From contig NC_085068.1 in the NCBI RefSeq assembly GCF_963662255.1, forward strand, positions 6,076,001-6,140,000: a DNA stretch of 64,000 bases, read 5' to 3'. How positions within the stretch are numbered: the stretch's first letter is position 1; every line of letters starts with the position of its first letter. The notes beneath the pieces were generated by a model. The model was not told the DNA's origin. It ran no database searches and was given only the letters and a program-made list of their open reading frames with translations. This stretch comes from Cinclus cinclus (Eukaryota; Chordata; Aves; Passeriformes; Cinclidae). Below are positions 1 through 11,552 of the stretch, piece by piece. A program made the position numbers and the translations under genes.

Positions 1-373
1 GAGATGGAACAAGACCAGATCCAGGGCACCAGAGATGGAACAAGACCAGATCCAGGGTAGGACCAGACCCAGGGCAGGACCAGATTCAGGGCAGGACCAG
101 AACCAGGGCAGGACCAGAGGTGGAACAGGACCAGACCCAGGGCAGGACCAGAGATGGAACAGGACCAGACCCAGATCAGGACCAGACCCAGGGCAGGACC
201 AGATTCAGGGCAGGACCAGAACCAGGGCAGGACCAGAGATGGAACAAGACCAGATCCAGGGTAGGACCAGAGGTGGAACAGGACCAGACCCAGGGCAGGA
301 CCACAGGTGGAACAGGACCAGACCCAGGGCAGGACCAGACCCAGGGCAGGACCAGACCCAGGGCAGGACCAGC
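1..373. repeat. 17-bp GC-rich minisatellite, truncated at window start
   Basis: Tandem copies of a unit close to GGACCAGACCCAGGGCA. They are interspersed with a variant arm reading AGAGGTGGAACA or AGAGATGGAACA, which gives a loose higher-order pattern of about 34 bp. The array begins before the window and ends at the sequence CCCTGCACAGGAGG. Long frames on both strands across it (rich in GQDQ-type repeats) arise because the unit has no stop codon; I do not regard them as genes. Confidence 0.93.
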
Positions 374-437
374 CCTGCACAGGAGGCTCTGGGAGCACAG
401 GGGATGCACCAGCCGTGTCCTGGCAGTGTCAGTCATT

Positions 438-476
438 GGAGAGGCTTTTCCTGGAGAGGCTTTTCCTGCTTTTCCT
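438..476. repeat. Short 15-bp direct repeat
   Basis: GGAGAGGCTTTTCCT occurs twice back to back (438-452 and 453-467), followed by a partial third copy GCTTTTCCT. It lies just outside the 17-bp minisatellite and is probably independent replication slippage. Confidence 0.85.
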
Positions 477-1712
477 GGTCCCTCACCTGCCTGGACACCC
501 CTTTCTCAACCCCTTTCCCTGCCGGGGTTATGTCAGGGTGTGTTTGTGCTCAGTCCTTCTTGTTCTGCCAGGGCAAACCCTGCTCTGCTCAGTGCTGGGG
601 TGGACAGAGGTTCTCCCCTGAGCCTGGACATGGGAATGCACATGGTCACAGAGGCGACAGTGCCTGACATAAACAGGAGGAGGAGAAGCTTCCACCTTCT
701 GCTCAGTGCTCCTGAGCCAGCCCTGGGTGCTGGAGCAGTGTCCGTGCAAGGAGGGACGTTCCCCTGCCATCCCCAGTGCCACAGACACTCCAGGTTGTCC
801 CTGAGCAATCCAGAGCGGGTAATTTTATCCCAAATGTGCCTGTCTAAAAATATCTCACTTCTGTGTTTTTTGACCATATGCCCAGGACCATGAAAATTTT
901 TCCATAGGAAAAAAAGCTGAAAAAAACCCTTAAACCCATAACATCTTGGAATGATTTGACCACTTTCTTCTCAGGACATTCTCTCCTTTTTTATGCCATG
1001 ATGGGGTTTCTCCTGAATTTAAAACATCAATTTGGCCTAACATGAGGAGAGTGTTCATTCTTCCAAACCATAAAGATCAGAGACTATAAACTGTTGTTCC
1101 TTAAATGTTTCATGGCAAAAGGCATTCAAAGCGTAACATTAACACAAAGTTTTCCTGTAAAACAATCTGGGAAGTGTAATCTCTGTAAGAGGTTTTTTAT
1201 GCACCATGGCTAATTGTTCCTGACAGTATGATTTTACATCAGGCATTTTTTGTAAATTCAACACCATTCGAACTTTATGGCAGGTAATATTCCTTACAAC
1301 TCCTCAAATCCTGCCCACGTCTAAATTATTGTTGCAGAGTGATGTTTGGGGGCTTTTTTTATTTTTGCTTTTTTTTTTTAGCTGCCAAATATTGGGAACA
1401 AATTCTCTCTTGTCTCACAGTTGTGGCACTGGGAGCAGCTTTATGGAATTCTTCCACTTCTGTCTGTGGAGTTAGAAGGGGTTTTCACACCTTTAGCACA
1501 CATCAAAGTGCAGCGTGGTGGGCCAAGGGTTTGTGCCTGGGGGCACAGCAGGCTTGTGGTCACCTCTGGATGGAGGAGGATGGAGATGTTCCCAGCCCGG
1601 GAGGCTGTGACTCCTTAAAATTCTGATTCTAAACCTGGTTGAAATGGCCATGTCAGAAATGTCAGGGTTTTACAGAGCCTGGTGCTGTCAGTGGGAGCCA
1701 GGGGCTGACATT
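477..1712. other. Unique non-coding stretch, nothing recognised
   Basis: The GC-rich DNA flanking the minisatellite grades into AT-rich sequence after about 800, with short T runs near 1355-1380. I see no repeat family, RNA gene or exon. Short frames here show no recognisable domain. Confidence 0.6.
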
Positions 1713-1878
1713 CCATAGAACCATGGAATGCTTGGGGTCACAAAGGTCCTCAGAGACCAACTCAATCCAGCCCCTGCCATGGGCAGGGACACCTTCCACT
1801 AGCCCAGGTTGCTCCAAGCCCTGTCCAGTGTGGTTTTGGACACTCCTGATGCCTCTCTAAGCAATGCTGTGCCATTCC
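1713..1878 (-). mobile_element. CR1 LINE 3' fragment
   Basis: Antisense CR1 tail. It runs from 'ccatagaaccatggaatg' through 'ccctgccatgggcaggga' and 'gttgctccaagccctgtcc' to the 'ttggacactcc' segment, the usual antisense order of the avian CR1 3' UTR. It is 5'-truncated and diverged; the 3' octamer repeats are degenerate. It has no coding capacity. Confidence 0.85.
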
Positions 1879-4871
1879 CAAGAGTTTTTCCTCTCATCCA
1901 CACCTTTGGATGAGATTTCCACATCCTCTGGGCCTGTGGTCCAGCCTACTCTGCCAGGCTGACTGACCTGTGCATGAGTCTGATTCATGTGCACGCACAC
2001 ATGAAAAAACTCCTTTTGACCAACTCATTCTACCTTATAAAATATGGGTTATAAAAACTTTATGGAGCCTGTTCCTCCGAGGGGCTCATTCCAAAGCGCA
2101 CTACGCAAAACCCAGTTCTTTTATGGCATGGCAGAAAAGGGGCTCAGTCTGTGCCCTCACAGCGTTCAGAGATGGGATTGGCCTTCTACATGGACCACAC
2201 AGCCTTGCCCGGGTTGCTCCGAGGGCAGCAAATGAATTTGTGCCTGGGGTTAATTGACAAGAGAGGAAACACTGGTTCTTTCTGCTGGAAATTCCCCCTC
2301 GCCCCACCCACGAGGAGCTCCACAAGAAAAGTCCAAAAGGAGGTGATGGAATCGAGTGTGAGCCTTCAGCAGGCACCACAGAGGCACAGAAACCCAGAAA
2401 AACCAACCTGGAGCTGCTTTTGCCTGGGACAAAAGTCTTCCCTGAGGTGGCTTCACCCAGTTCGGGTCACTCAGAGGAGGGAAGGAAGCTCCAGAGGGTT
2501 GTTAGGGGCACGTGGACTGATCTCCTCCTAAAAATGGGAATTTCACTCCTGGTAGATCCCGTACCCAAGCACAGTGAGGACAATAATAAAAGGCCAAAGT
2601 GTAACATTTATAAAAATCAGAGAGTAAATCAGCATCAATGCTGTGAACATATAAAACACTTCATGTGGAGGCTCAGACCAAATCAAAACAATTTTCAGTC
2701 CACCCATCCCCTAAACACTTTGAATGGGTTCCATCTCCTGCCCTACTCTTTGTTCTCTCTGAGACTCCCCCACCTCCTGCCCTTTGATCCTGTCCAAGGA
2801 TGACCTTGACCTGCTGGAGAGACCCTTCTGCCCTCCCTGCTTTCAAGTTTTCTGCCTCAGCCATTGAACTCCACTCCTGGTTTGAAGATCTAACAAGGAG
2901 CTTTTTCTGCAGGTGCGGCTGCTTCCAAAATGCCCCTGGTTGATTATGAAATAATTTATTTTATTAAATTTTATTTCGTTCACAGTATTATCTGCACAGT
3001 GTAACAGAGACTCACTTCTGGCTCTTGTCTTGGGGTTATTCTGGGATAACTGAGGCATTTCTTTCTGAAGAGAGCAAATTTGGGCCCTGTCCTATGGCAA
3101 AGCAGCAGCAAAGCTCTCCTGGCAGAGGATTTAATCTCTCTACTTTTCATGGGGCTGCAGCTCACACCTGGCTTTGCTGAGGAAGGCTGCAGCAGCCACT
3201 GGGGGAAGAATTTCTGACTCTGAACTGTGACAGAAATAAAAGAACACCAGCATCTTCTCCAGGGTCCCCTGACTGTGCTCTCTACTAAGATAAAATAATC
3301 TTCTGGAAAATTCTTTAGGCTAACAGGGACTCAGAGTCCCAAAAGCTGATGAATTCTGGGGCTGTTCTGGTGATTTTCACTCAGGGTTTTGGGTTTTTTT
3401 AACTGAAAGTTGATGTGAACCTGCTGTAGGACCCTCCCTGTCTGACCACGTCCCATCACCTCAGAGCCACCAGCCCTCGGGCAATGCTCCCTCCTGCCCC
3501 ATCTCCTGAGAAACCAGACTGGAAATGTTAAAATCTTTCCACTGGTGTGGTCCCAAAGGACTCACAATTGGCAGCATCCTCAAGATCCTGTGGCACCACG
3601 ATCCTAAATAACATTAGTAATAACAAAGAACACCGCTCAGGGCATAGTGCAGAGACCCTCATGCTCTACTCTCATCATTCCCACTCCAAACTCTTAATTC
3701 AGGTGATCTGGACCAGTTCAGCCCCAGATTTATCCCACGTGTTCAGCAAATCAGTTTCCTCGGTACAGGGCTGAATTATTCATTATACTTTTTCTTCCTA
3801 GGATGCAGAAGTTACTAAAAGGTTCCTTTCTTGTATAAAGCATTTTCATGTTTGAGTATTAATTTTTAAAATCTCCTGCAAACCCACAGTACTTTGCAGT
3901 TCTTTGCTTTAGCCCTTTCCAAATTTGTCATTAAAGCTTGCAAATGTGCACGCACAGGCACACACAGATAAACTTATACAAGCAGATGGTCACAAATTTA
4001 ATGCTGCTTTTTTTCTACTCTGGCTCCCTTGCAACTTGGGTTTGGGTCTGCCCTTGTTGAGAAACCCAAAGCCTGCTGAGCTGAAGGTGGACAAGGACTC
4101 TGTAATTTAAGTGCTGGATAAATGTTTAATGGAGGAAAAAGTCCTTTACCAGCCCCAAAGTCCCTCCCTCACCACCAGATGAATATATCCATCCATCTCA
4201 CCAGGGCAGCATCCCTGGCACCTCATTTCTGGAGGACATAGCCCCATTTCTGGTGGTGCAATAACAAAACCCATCAAATACAGCATTGTGTGCAGCGTGG
4301 AGCCCATCCTGATTTTGTGGTTAAACCTCCTGCTTCTATCTTCTCCTTCTGCTTTGTGTGCCCACTTCTGCTGGGAAATGGAGTATTTTAAAAGCTTCAG
4401 CAGCAACATGAGGTCACTGCAGCTACAGAAAGCTGTAAAAACTGCCTGGGTTGATGGCTCAAGCAGCCACAGGTCTTTTTCATTACAGAACAGATATAAC
4501 TCTATGAAATTATTATAATAATAACATCATTTATTTCAACAGGACTGAAGCAAAAAAGCTTTATGATAGTGTTTTATATGCAACATGTGCACCATAAATA
4601 TTTCCATAAAAACATGCATTAAAATATAAAGTTGGCAGAAAGAAATCAAAAGTCAGGAGGAAAAAAAAAAAAAATCCAGTTAAAGAAGCATTAAACCATA
4701 AGCCAGGGAGCAGGGAGCCCCTGCCAGTCAGGGCAACAGGCTGCTCCTTCTCTGGTTTCAGCTACTTCCCAGCACAAAGGAAAGAGCCAAGTGGCCCTGG
4801 AGAGAGTCCCTGATAGACTCACACTCACTTCCCCAGCCTGACACTGCTCCCTCCTGGGAAGGTCAGCACAG
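1879..4871. other. Unique non-coding stretch
   Basis: Repeat-poor, AT-leaning DNA. The only low-complexity landmark is a 14-A run at 4661-4674. Frames of 60-127 codons occur on both strands but overlap one another, and none has a domain I recognise. I see nothing else I can support. Confidence 0.6.
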
Positions 4872-5015
4872 ACATCCCAGAATCCCAGAATGGTTTGGGT
4901 TGGAAGGGGCTTTAAAGATCATCCTACGTCCCTGGCGTGGGCAGAGACACCTTGAAGTGTCCCAGGCTGCCCCAAGCCCCCAGCCAGCCTGGCCTGGGAC
5001 ACTTGCAGGGATGCA
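4872..5015 (-). mobile_element. CR1 LINE 3' fragment
   Basis: Antisense CR1 tail. It starts with 'cagaatcccagaatggtttg', then 'ttggaaggggctttaaagat' and 'gtgggcagagacacc', ending near 'ggcctgggacacttgcaggg'. It is the 3'-most ~140 bp of an element. A second antisense CR1 piece begins about 215 bp away, so the two may be one element with a diverged middle or two insertions. Confidence 0.88.
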
Positions 5016-5229
5016 GGGGAGCCTTGGGCAGGGGAGCAGGCTGATGCTGAAGTGGTACCCAGAGCTCCCAGAGCCCCAGCAGACCCTGCAGGGCTGCCCT
5101 TTGCTCTCCCCTGACTCAGCACCCAGGGCTGGGGCCAGGTCTCTGTTCCTCACCAGGACCTGTGGTGATTCCTGTTGTCCCCGAGGGGGATGCTGTGATT
5201 TTATGGCCCTGAGCGGGCAGAGATGCTGG

Positions 5230-5480
5230 CACTGCACCAGGGCTCTCTCCCAAAATCCCACCCTGTGCACCCCTGACAGCTCCCGGAGCTCCTGGGCCAG
5301 TGCCCGTTCCCTGGGGAGCACCCTCTGGGGGAAGAGCCTTTCCCAAAATCCAACCTAAACCCTCCCTGGCCCAGCTCCAGCCATCCCCTGCTCCTGTCCC
5401 TGTCCCAGAGCAGAGATCGGAGCTGTCCCTCAACAGGAGCTGCAGCCCCTGAGGTCCCCTCAGCCTCCTCCTGGACCACC
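5230..5480 (-). mobile_element. CR1 LINE fragment, different 3' subfamily
   Basis: The antisense segment contains 'caaaatcccaccctgtgcac', 'ctcctgggccagtgcccg', 'agcaccctctgggggaag' and 'ctcagcctcctcctgg'. These are the CR1 3' UTR and the end of the upstream region in reverse. The same words in sense orientation recur at 34.84-35.03 kb, so both pieces probably belong to one CR1 subfamily. Overlapping frames of up to 152 codons here are repeat-derived. Confidence 0.75.
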
Positions 5481-7139
5481 AACCTCCTGAAGGTGAACAT
5501 CACAGAATAAATCCAGCCAGGGGGTGGAAAGAGCCTCTGAAGAACCCCAGGAGCTCTGAGGTACCAGCCCAGCCCCAGCTCCCAGCCCTGCTGCCAGCCC
5601 CAGGCACTGTTTACACCACGAGCACCCACACGACAAAATTCTGCTTCCCAGGCCAATTCTGCTGTAATCCATCATCCCCCAGCAGACTTGTCAGATTGGT
5701 TTGTCTACAAATATGTTCACACTTGGAAATACCTCCCTTCTGTGAGCAGCAAGCCATTAAACATGCATTTCTCTGGTTTTCCCATCTTGCTCTCTGTACA
5801 TAAAATCAGTTCTCTGCTTTTGTCCCCAGTAAATGCCTATTCCACATTTTTGCATGTTTTAAATATTCACGCATACGAAAGAAGCTGTAAAAACATTGCA
5901 TGGCTTATTTATTATTTAGTGAACACAGTTTTTGCTGCAGAATACCAAAATAAAAAGACATTTTATTCAATTTTTTTTTCCTCATTTCCTTTGTATTTCA
6001 TTTCCATTACTCTGCTCGTTAAAGTTTAAAAACTACTTTGTTTCCTGACAGTGGGGATTTACTGAGTCGAGGAATACATTTGTACCTGCTGGCAGGGATG
6101 GGAGGAGATGCTCAAAGAGCTTTTGGTTCATCATCTCAGAGTCCAGAAGGTCTCAGGGAAGCTCAAATCACAGCTGCTGGAAGTGGAGAATTCACCCCAT
6201 CCCTCAGGACACAATCCCAGTTTTAAACTACCTCCATCCTTAGGCACCTGCACTGCAGTTTCTTTTATTTTAGCAACTGCTCCAAAGTCCACAAATCCCT
6301 CATTCACTGCAGGAATCACTCGTACAGAAAATCCCTGTGAGCCTGGGCCTGACTCTGGCATCGGGGAGTGCATGGAGCTTTTCCAAGTGTCTCAAACTTC
6401 TCTTTCTCCAGGATGGGCTGGATCTTGTCGCTGGTGCTGTAAAAACTGACTCATTTTTTAGAGAATTTTAGAGATTCCTTGATCCCGGATCAGGTGCCTT
6501 GTTCCCAGGGCCACACTTCAGCACTGCAGTGAGACATGGAGAAAGGCAGACAGGCAATACAAGAAGATTTTAGCATATTTATGTGCTATTTTATGACACA
6601 GAAGTTCAACAGCAGGTTGTAAAACCCCTTCAGCGTGCTACACAAATACTACATTATTGTATATGGTGGGATATAATCTTGTCTTGCCAGGGTGTTGCAC
6701 TTGGGAACTTAGAATACACTTTCTGTTGGGTTTTTTTTCTGCTTTTTTTTTCTTGCAAAGATTTTGAATATCTCTCTATTTCTGGCTTTGAGGTGGGCAC
6801 ACATCCCTCTGGAACCGTAAATATTCAATGCTTGCCCCCTCTCCCAGAAAGAAGCCAATGAATTTTCCTCACCCTCCTGCTATGAGGGAGCAGCATCATG
6901 TCAGGCAATTCAGATGGACTGATAGGAGAGAATTCACTGCAGCTCCCCAGGCTGGAAGAGGAAATCACCAACTGCACTGATTTCAAGGAATGCCATTAGG
7001 AAACCCAGGGAGCTGAGGCTGGAACGAGGCAGAGTTTTCCTTCTGGCCACATCCCCTGTTCAGAGAACAACAGGCATTTTCTGGGGGATATCCCTCACCT
7101 CCGACTTTGGAATTCACTGGAGAGTTCCAGAGTCCTCAC
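5481..7139. other. Unique non-coding stretch
   Basis: No repeat family was recognised. An odd-length perfect palindrome, TGATCC-C-GGATCA, lies at 6480-6492. AT-rich DNA occupies about 5.69-6.03 kb. No exon is supported. Confidence 0.6.
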
Positions 7140-7265
7140 ACTGCTGTCCCCAGACTGTGCACAGCGCTAATGGTTAATGGTAATCATGTCACTGATCGCC
7201 CAGGGACGGTGTAATTACACATGAATTAATGCTCTGGGGTATTTGGAATGTGGGATGTCAGGGAT
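7140..7265. promoter_or_regulatory. Candidate conserved non-coding element
   Basis: A repeat-free block with tightly packed homeodomain-type words: 'gctaatggttaatggtaatcat', 'gtgtaattacac' (a near-perfect palindrome around TAATTA) and 'gaattaatgc'. It also has CpGs retained in 'cagcgcta' and 'gacggtg'. The call is composition-based; alignment to chicken and mammals would settle it. Confidence 0.35.
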
Positions 7266-9416
7266 TCTGGGCACTGCTGCTGCCAGACACCCCCCAGGCT
7301 CCTCCAGCTCCCACCCATGGGTGGAAAGAGACCCTTCTTTCAACACCCTTGTAACTCAGGGGTTACTCTGAGGCTACTACAGATCAAAGCAGGAGTAAGT
7401 GACTGTCCCTGAGCCTGGCAGCTCCCCTCAGCCCTTGTTTATCAGCTCAGAAGCACAGACCCTGCTGCCCGCTCTGGGATGCAGAATTCAGGGATTTGAG
7501 GCAGGGCTTGATCCTAATTATGGGTTTGTTGTGGTAAAGGCAGTGCAAAAACAAAAAAATAAATACATTTTAAAAGCCAAAATATTGCTGTGTGTGTGCG
7601 TGAGTGTGTGTGAGTGTGCTTGGAGCCCTAAAGGATCAGGTAATCCTGGAAGACAGAAAGAATAGAACAACCCACCAGGATTCTGGAACATTTCAGTGTC
7701 CTGTTGACTCACAAGATTGGAGCAGACAGGTACAGCCCAAAGACAGCATGATCTAAACGTGGGCCAAGCTCTAACACACAGCAGGAATGTCTAATTTTAG
7801 TCTGTCCAGTTTTGGCAATGTCACCTTTAATTGCATGGCTCATTTGAATTGTAAAACACTTTTAAAAGCTAACTAGTAAAAGGAAATAGGCCATATTTTC
7901 TAGACTAACAGTCATATTCAATTTTAACTGCAACGAAATTGGGTTTAAACAGTTAATGCATGTTAGGACTTGAGTTACCAGAGGGAAACCATGGCCTGTA
8001 AACACACAGACAAAAGTTTCAGGAGTGGGACTGGGATTGAAGTGGGATCACTTTGTTCTGAAAACTCTTTGTGTGACACACAATTCCCTGGGATGGAATT
8101 TTCGTGGGTAAAATGTTGCAGATTTCCACACTCTGTGTGCTGAGGTAAACTGCATTTTGGGTTTTCTCACACAGGTCTGAAATCACCCTGAGGAGCAGGA
8201 GAACCAGGCCAGTTCCACCCATTCCCAAGGCACAGGATGTATGGAATGGCCACACAGCAGTGAGCAGTGTCCTGGATGAGTCTAATACTCAATAATTTAT
8301 TTTTTTATGATGTACAAGGCCTCAACAGGCATGTAAATACATTTTTAAAATTGGATATTAATTAAAATACATTTACTAAGTAGTTTATTTTTAGTAAAAT
8401 TAGTTTGCTAAATATTTTTTTGTGCCAGCTTAAGAATAATACAACCAAAAATGTTGCAGAAGAGAAGATTTCCTACAACCTTGGGCTGAAGCTCATTAGC
8501 TCCAGCAGGCTGGATTTTATCTCACATCAAACACAGGGTGAAACTTCCAAAATTTGTGATTTTGTGGGACAGCACCTGGTGGAATCACTGAGTCCATGTG
8601 GGAAGACACTCCCAGCCAACTGCTCCTGCTCAGCAGAGGAAGGAGAAATATCGAGGAGTGCATTAAAAAGAATCCTCACACGTGTGATATAATTACCCCC
8701 CATCCTGGGAGCCCAGATGTGAGCACCGGGACCACTCTGCTATGACTTCCAGTCCTGATTAGCCCAAAATTCAGCACCAGCTTCCCAAAGCACCCCCTGG
8801 TCCTGCCCTGCAAGGGCTGCAATCGCAGGGAAAGTGCTGGGCAGCAAAATCCTGCTGAGCCAGTGATGGAGGTGAATATTTAAGGACTTTGCCACTGGCA
8901 TAACCTGTGCTGCCAGATGAAACACACTTGACAAAGAGCATTTTTTTTTTTTTTCCTTGTTTCTGCTGATTGTTCTGCTCACACAAGCCGGGAGTGATTC
9001 CTGGAGCAGCGGCGCTCTGCCTCCCTCTAGAGCGGCTGCGATGGTACTCGCAGTGTAAACTCCTTTTTTCTGCCTCTGTGCCATGCACTCGCTGGGGTTT
9101 TACTCGCTCTCTAGGGCTTCCTGAACATCTTTAAGCGGTTCAGGGCTGATAGAGCAGCAGCTGAACTCTGCCAGCACATGTGGGGACAAATTCAGTGTGC
9201 TCTGAGAGGGCCCAGCACAGCCAAACCCCTATCCCCAAACAAATAATGTTGATAAATATTAAGGGGTTTTACTGTGTATCACCAGCACATCTCCTGCTTT
9301 CTTAAATAGTCTGAAATTTATTCTGCACTGTATTCGTGGCTTTTATCAGGTTTTGAAATCTCTTCCTCCCGCCCCACTCACTCATGGTACTTTGGATTAT
9401 CCCTGGGATAGCAGCA
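7266..9416. other. Unique non-coding stretch with a short TG-rich tract
   Basis: A TG/GTGA-rich microsatellite lies at 7588-7619, and a 15-T run near 8940-8954. AT-rich DNA spans about 8.28-8.42 kb. No gene or interspersed repeat was recognised. Confidence 0.6.
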
Positions 9417-10112
9417 CCTGGGATTCACTGTCACTCCCTGGGATCCACTGTCACTCCTGGGATTCACTGTCACTCTTGGGATCCACTGTCACTCCTGGGA
9501 TCCACTGTCACTCCCTGGGATTATCTGTCACTCCTGGGATTCACTGTCACTCCTGGGATTCACTGTCACTCCAGGGATTATCTGTCACTCCTGGGATTCA
9601 CTGTCACTCCCTGGGATTATCTGTCACTCCTGGGATTCACTGTCACTCCCTGGGATTATCTGTCACTCCCTGGGATCCACTGTCACTCCTGGGATCCACT
9701 GTCACTCCTGGGATTATCTGTCACTCCCTGGGATTATCTGTCACTCCTGGGATTATCTGTCACTCCTGGGATTCACTGTCACTCCCTGGGATCCACTGTC
9801 ACTCCTGGGATTCACTGTCACTCCTGGGATTATCTGTCACTCCTGGGATTCACTGTCACTCCTGGGATTATCTGTCACTCCTGGGATTCACTGTCACTCC
9901 AGGGATTATCTGTCACTCCCTGGGATTATCTGTCACTCCTGGGATTATCTGTCACTCCTGGGATTCACTGTCACTCCTGGGATTATCTGTCACTCCCTGG
10001 GATCCACTGTCACTCCTGGGATCCACTGTCACTCCTGGGATTATCTGTCACTCCTGGGATTATCTGTCACTCCTGGGATCCACTGTCACTCCCTGGGATT
10101 ACCTGTCACTGC
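9417..10112. repeat. 19/20-bp minisatellite, about 36 units
   Basis: Tandem units end in CTGTCACT and come in three sequence variants: CCTGGGATTCACTGTCACT, CCTGGGATCCACTGTCACT and CCTGGGATTATCTGTCACT. An extra leading C in some units gives a length of 20. I count about 36 CTGTCACT words. The variants are interspersed rather than blocked, as in minisatellite variant-repeat maps. The array also creates two overlapping forward frames of about 250 codons, which are artefacts of a stop-free unit. Confidence 0.97.
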
Positions 10113-10950
10113 CCACCATAGTAGAAACCTGGGAATAGCTTCAAAATCTGTGTAAAATGAAAGCAGAATCTCTGATTTGGACAGCTGAATAAAGAACCCA
10201 GCTGCCTGCAAGGCCTCCTGCAGCACTGGGAAAGCTTGAGTTGGGAAAGCCAGGCCAGCACTGGGAAATGTGGGAGCTGGATGTTCTCCCCTGGAAGCAT
10301 CCGAGGCAAACAGGGACAGGAGGAATTCCACAGGCTGGGCTGAGGCTGGGCAGAGCCTCACCAGGAACAAACTGAGCAGGATGGTGAGTTGGGAAAGGGA
10401 CTCTCCCCAGCTTCCTAAACCTCTCCTGACTTCTCCAGTGCCAAATCCAGGGAGGAGGCTGCTGGGATCTGCATGTTAACCACTGAAATGCTCCAGAAAA
10501 GGGGAAAGAGTGACCTTAAAATCCGTGACCTGTTGAAGAATTCCATCAAGGTGAAGAAAGGGAATAAAAGGAGCTCCCCAGAACAACATCCTGACCTGAT
10601 TTAAGCAGAAACCTATGGAATTATCTGATATATGGGGGGTTGTGCAGGAGTGTGAAATGGGCGTAAAATGTCAGGCAGGGAGAGCACCACTGGGGACCTG
10701 ATCCATGCAGGAGACCAGATCTCTAGGAGCACCTAAAAACTGCTTTATACAGCTGGAACTGAGGCTAAAATTTTACTTGGGGTTCACATCTCTCCAATAC
10801 CTAAACCCAAGACCTAGGTTCATATCCCTATGTGAGATTTTCATCCAGAGTGTAAAACCCTTCCCTGCCACAAAGATATTTTCAAAGGTGGAATTTGCTT
10901 ACAGAGATCCCATGGCAGCACACTTGGAGCCCATTTCAGGTGGTGCTGGA
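10113..10950. other. Unique spacer between two minisatellites
   Basis: About 840 bp of non-repetitive DNA separates the 19-bp and 27-bp arrays. A forward frame beginning at 10705 runs into the 27-bp array and stays open. Its non-repetitive N-terminal 80 or so codons resemble nothing I know. Confidence 0.55.
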
Positions 10951-11552
10951 ATAGGCAGTGGGTTCAGCAACCCCCAAATGAGCACAGGGTTCAGGAAGCT
11001 CCAGATGGGCAGTGGGTTCAGCAAACCCCAAATGGGCACAGGGTTCATCAAACCCCAGATGGGCAGTGGGTTCAGAAAGTCCCAGATGGGCAGTGGGTTC
11101 AGGAAACCCCAAATGGACACAGGGCTCAGGAAGCTCCAGATGGGCAGTGGGTTCAGGAAGTCCCAGATGGGCAGTGGGTTCAGCAAACCCCAAATGGGCA
11201 GTGGGTTCAGCAAACCCCAAATGGGCACTGGGTTCAGCAAACCCCAAATGGACACTGGTTTCAGGAAGCCCCAAATGGGCAGTGGGTTCAGCAAACCCCA
11301 AATGGGCAGTGGGTTCAGGAAGCCCCAAATGGGCAGTGGGTTCAGCAAATCCCAAATAGGCAGTGGGTTCAGGAAGCCCCAAATGGGCAGTGGGTTCAGC
11401 AAATCCCAAATAGGCAGTGGGTTCAGCAAATCCCAAATAGGCAGTGGGTTCAGGAAGCCCCAAATGGGCAGTGGGTTCAGCAAATCCCAAATAGGCAGTG
11501 GGTTCAGCAAATCCCAAATAGGCAGTGGGTTCAGGAAGCCCCAAATGGGCAG
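10951..11552. repeat. 27-bp minisatellite, 22 units, with 81-bp higher-order structure
   Basis: Units begin ATGGGCAGTGGGTTCAGC or ATAGGCAGTGGGTTCAGC and continue AAACCCCAA, or with an AGGAAGCCCCAA or AGCAAATCCCAA arm. Because 27 is divisible by 3 and the unit lacks stops, one forward frame (10705-11703) and two reverse frames are open across the array. The forward frame translates as repeats of nine residues close to MGSGFSKPQ. Near the 3' end (about 11.36-11.55 kb) arms alternate in a repeated three-unit block, implying later amplification of an 81-bp superunit. I interpret it as non-coding tandem DNA. Confidence 0.95.

Noticed and set aside
35..893. 210- and 257-codon forward frames at the window start
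   Set aside because: Their N-terminal halves are the 17-bp minisatellite; the rest shows no domain.
9353..10138. Two ~250-codon forward frames with HCHS-rich repeats
   Set aside because: They are generated entirely by the 19/20-bp minisatellite.
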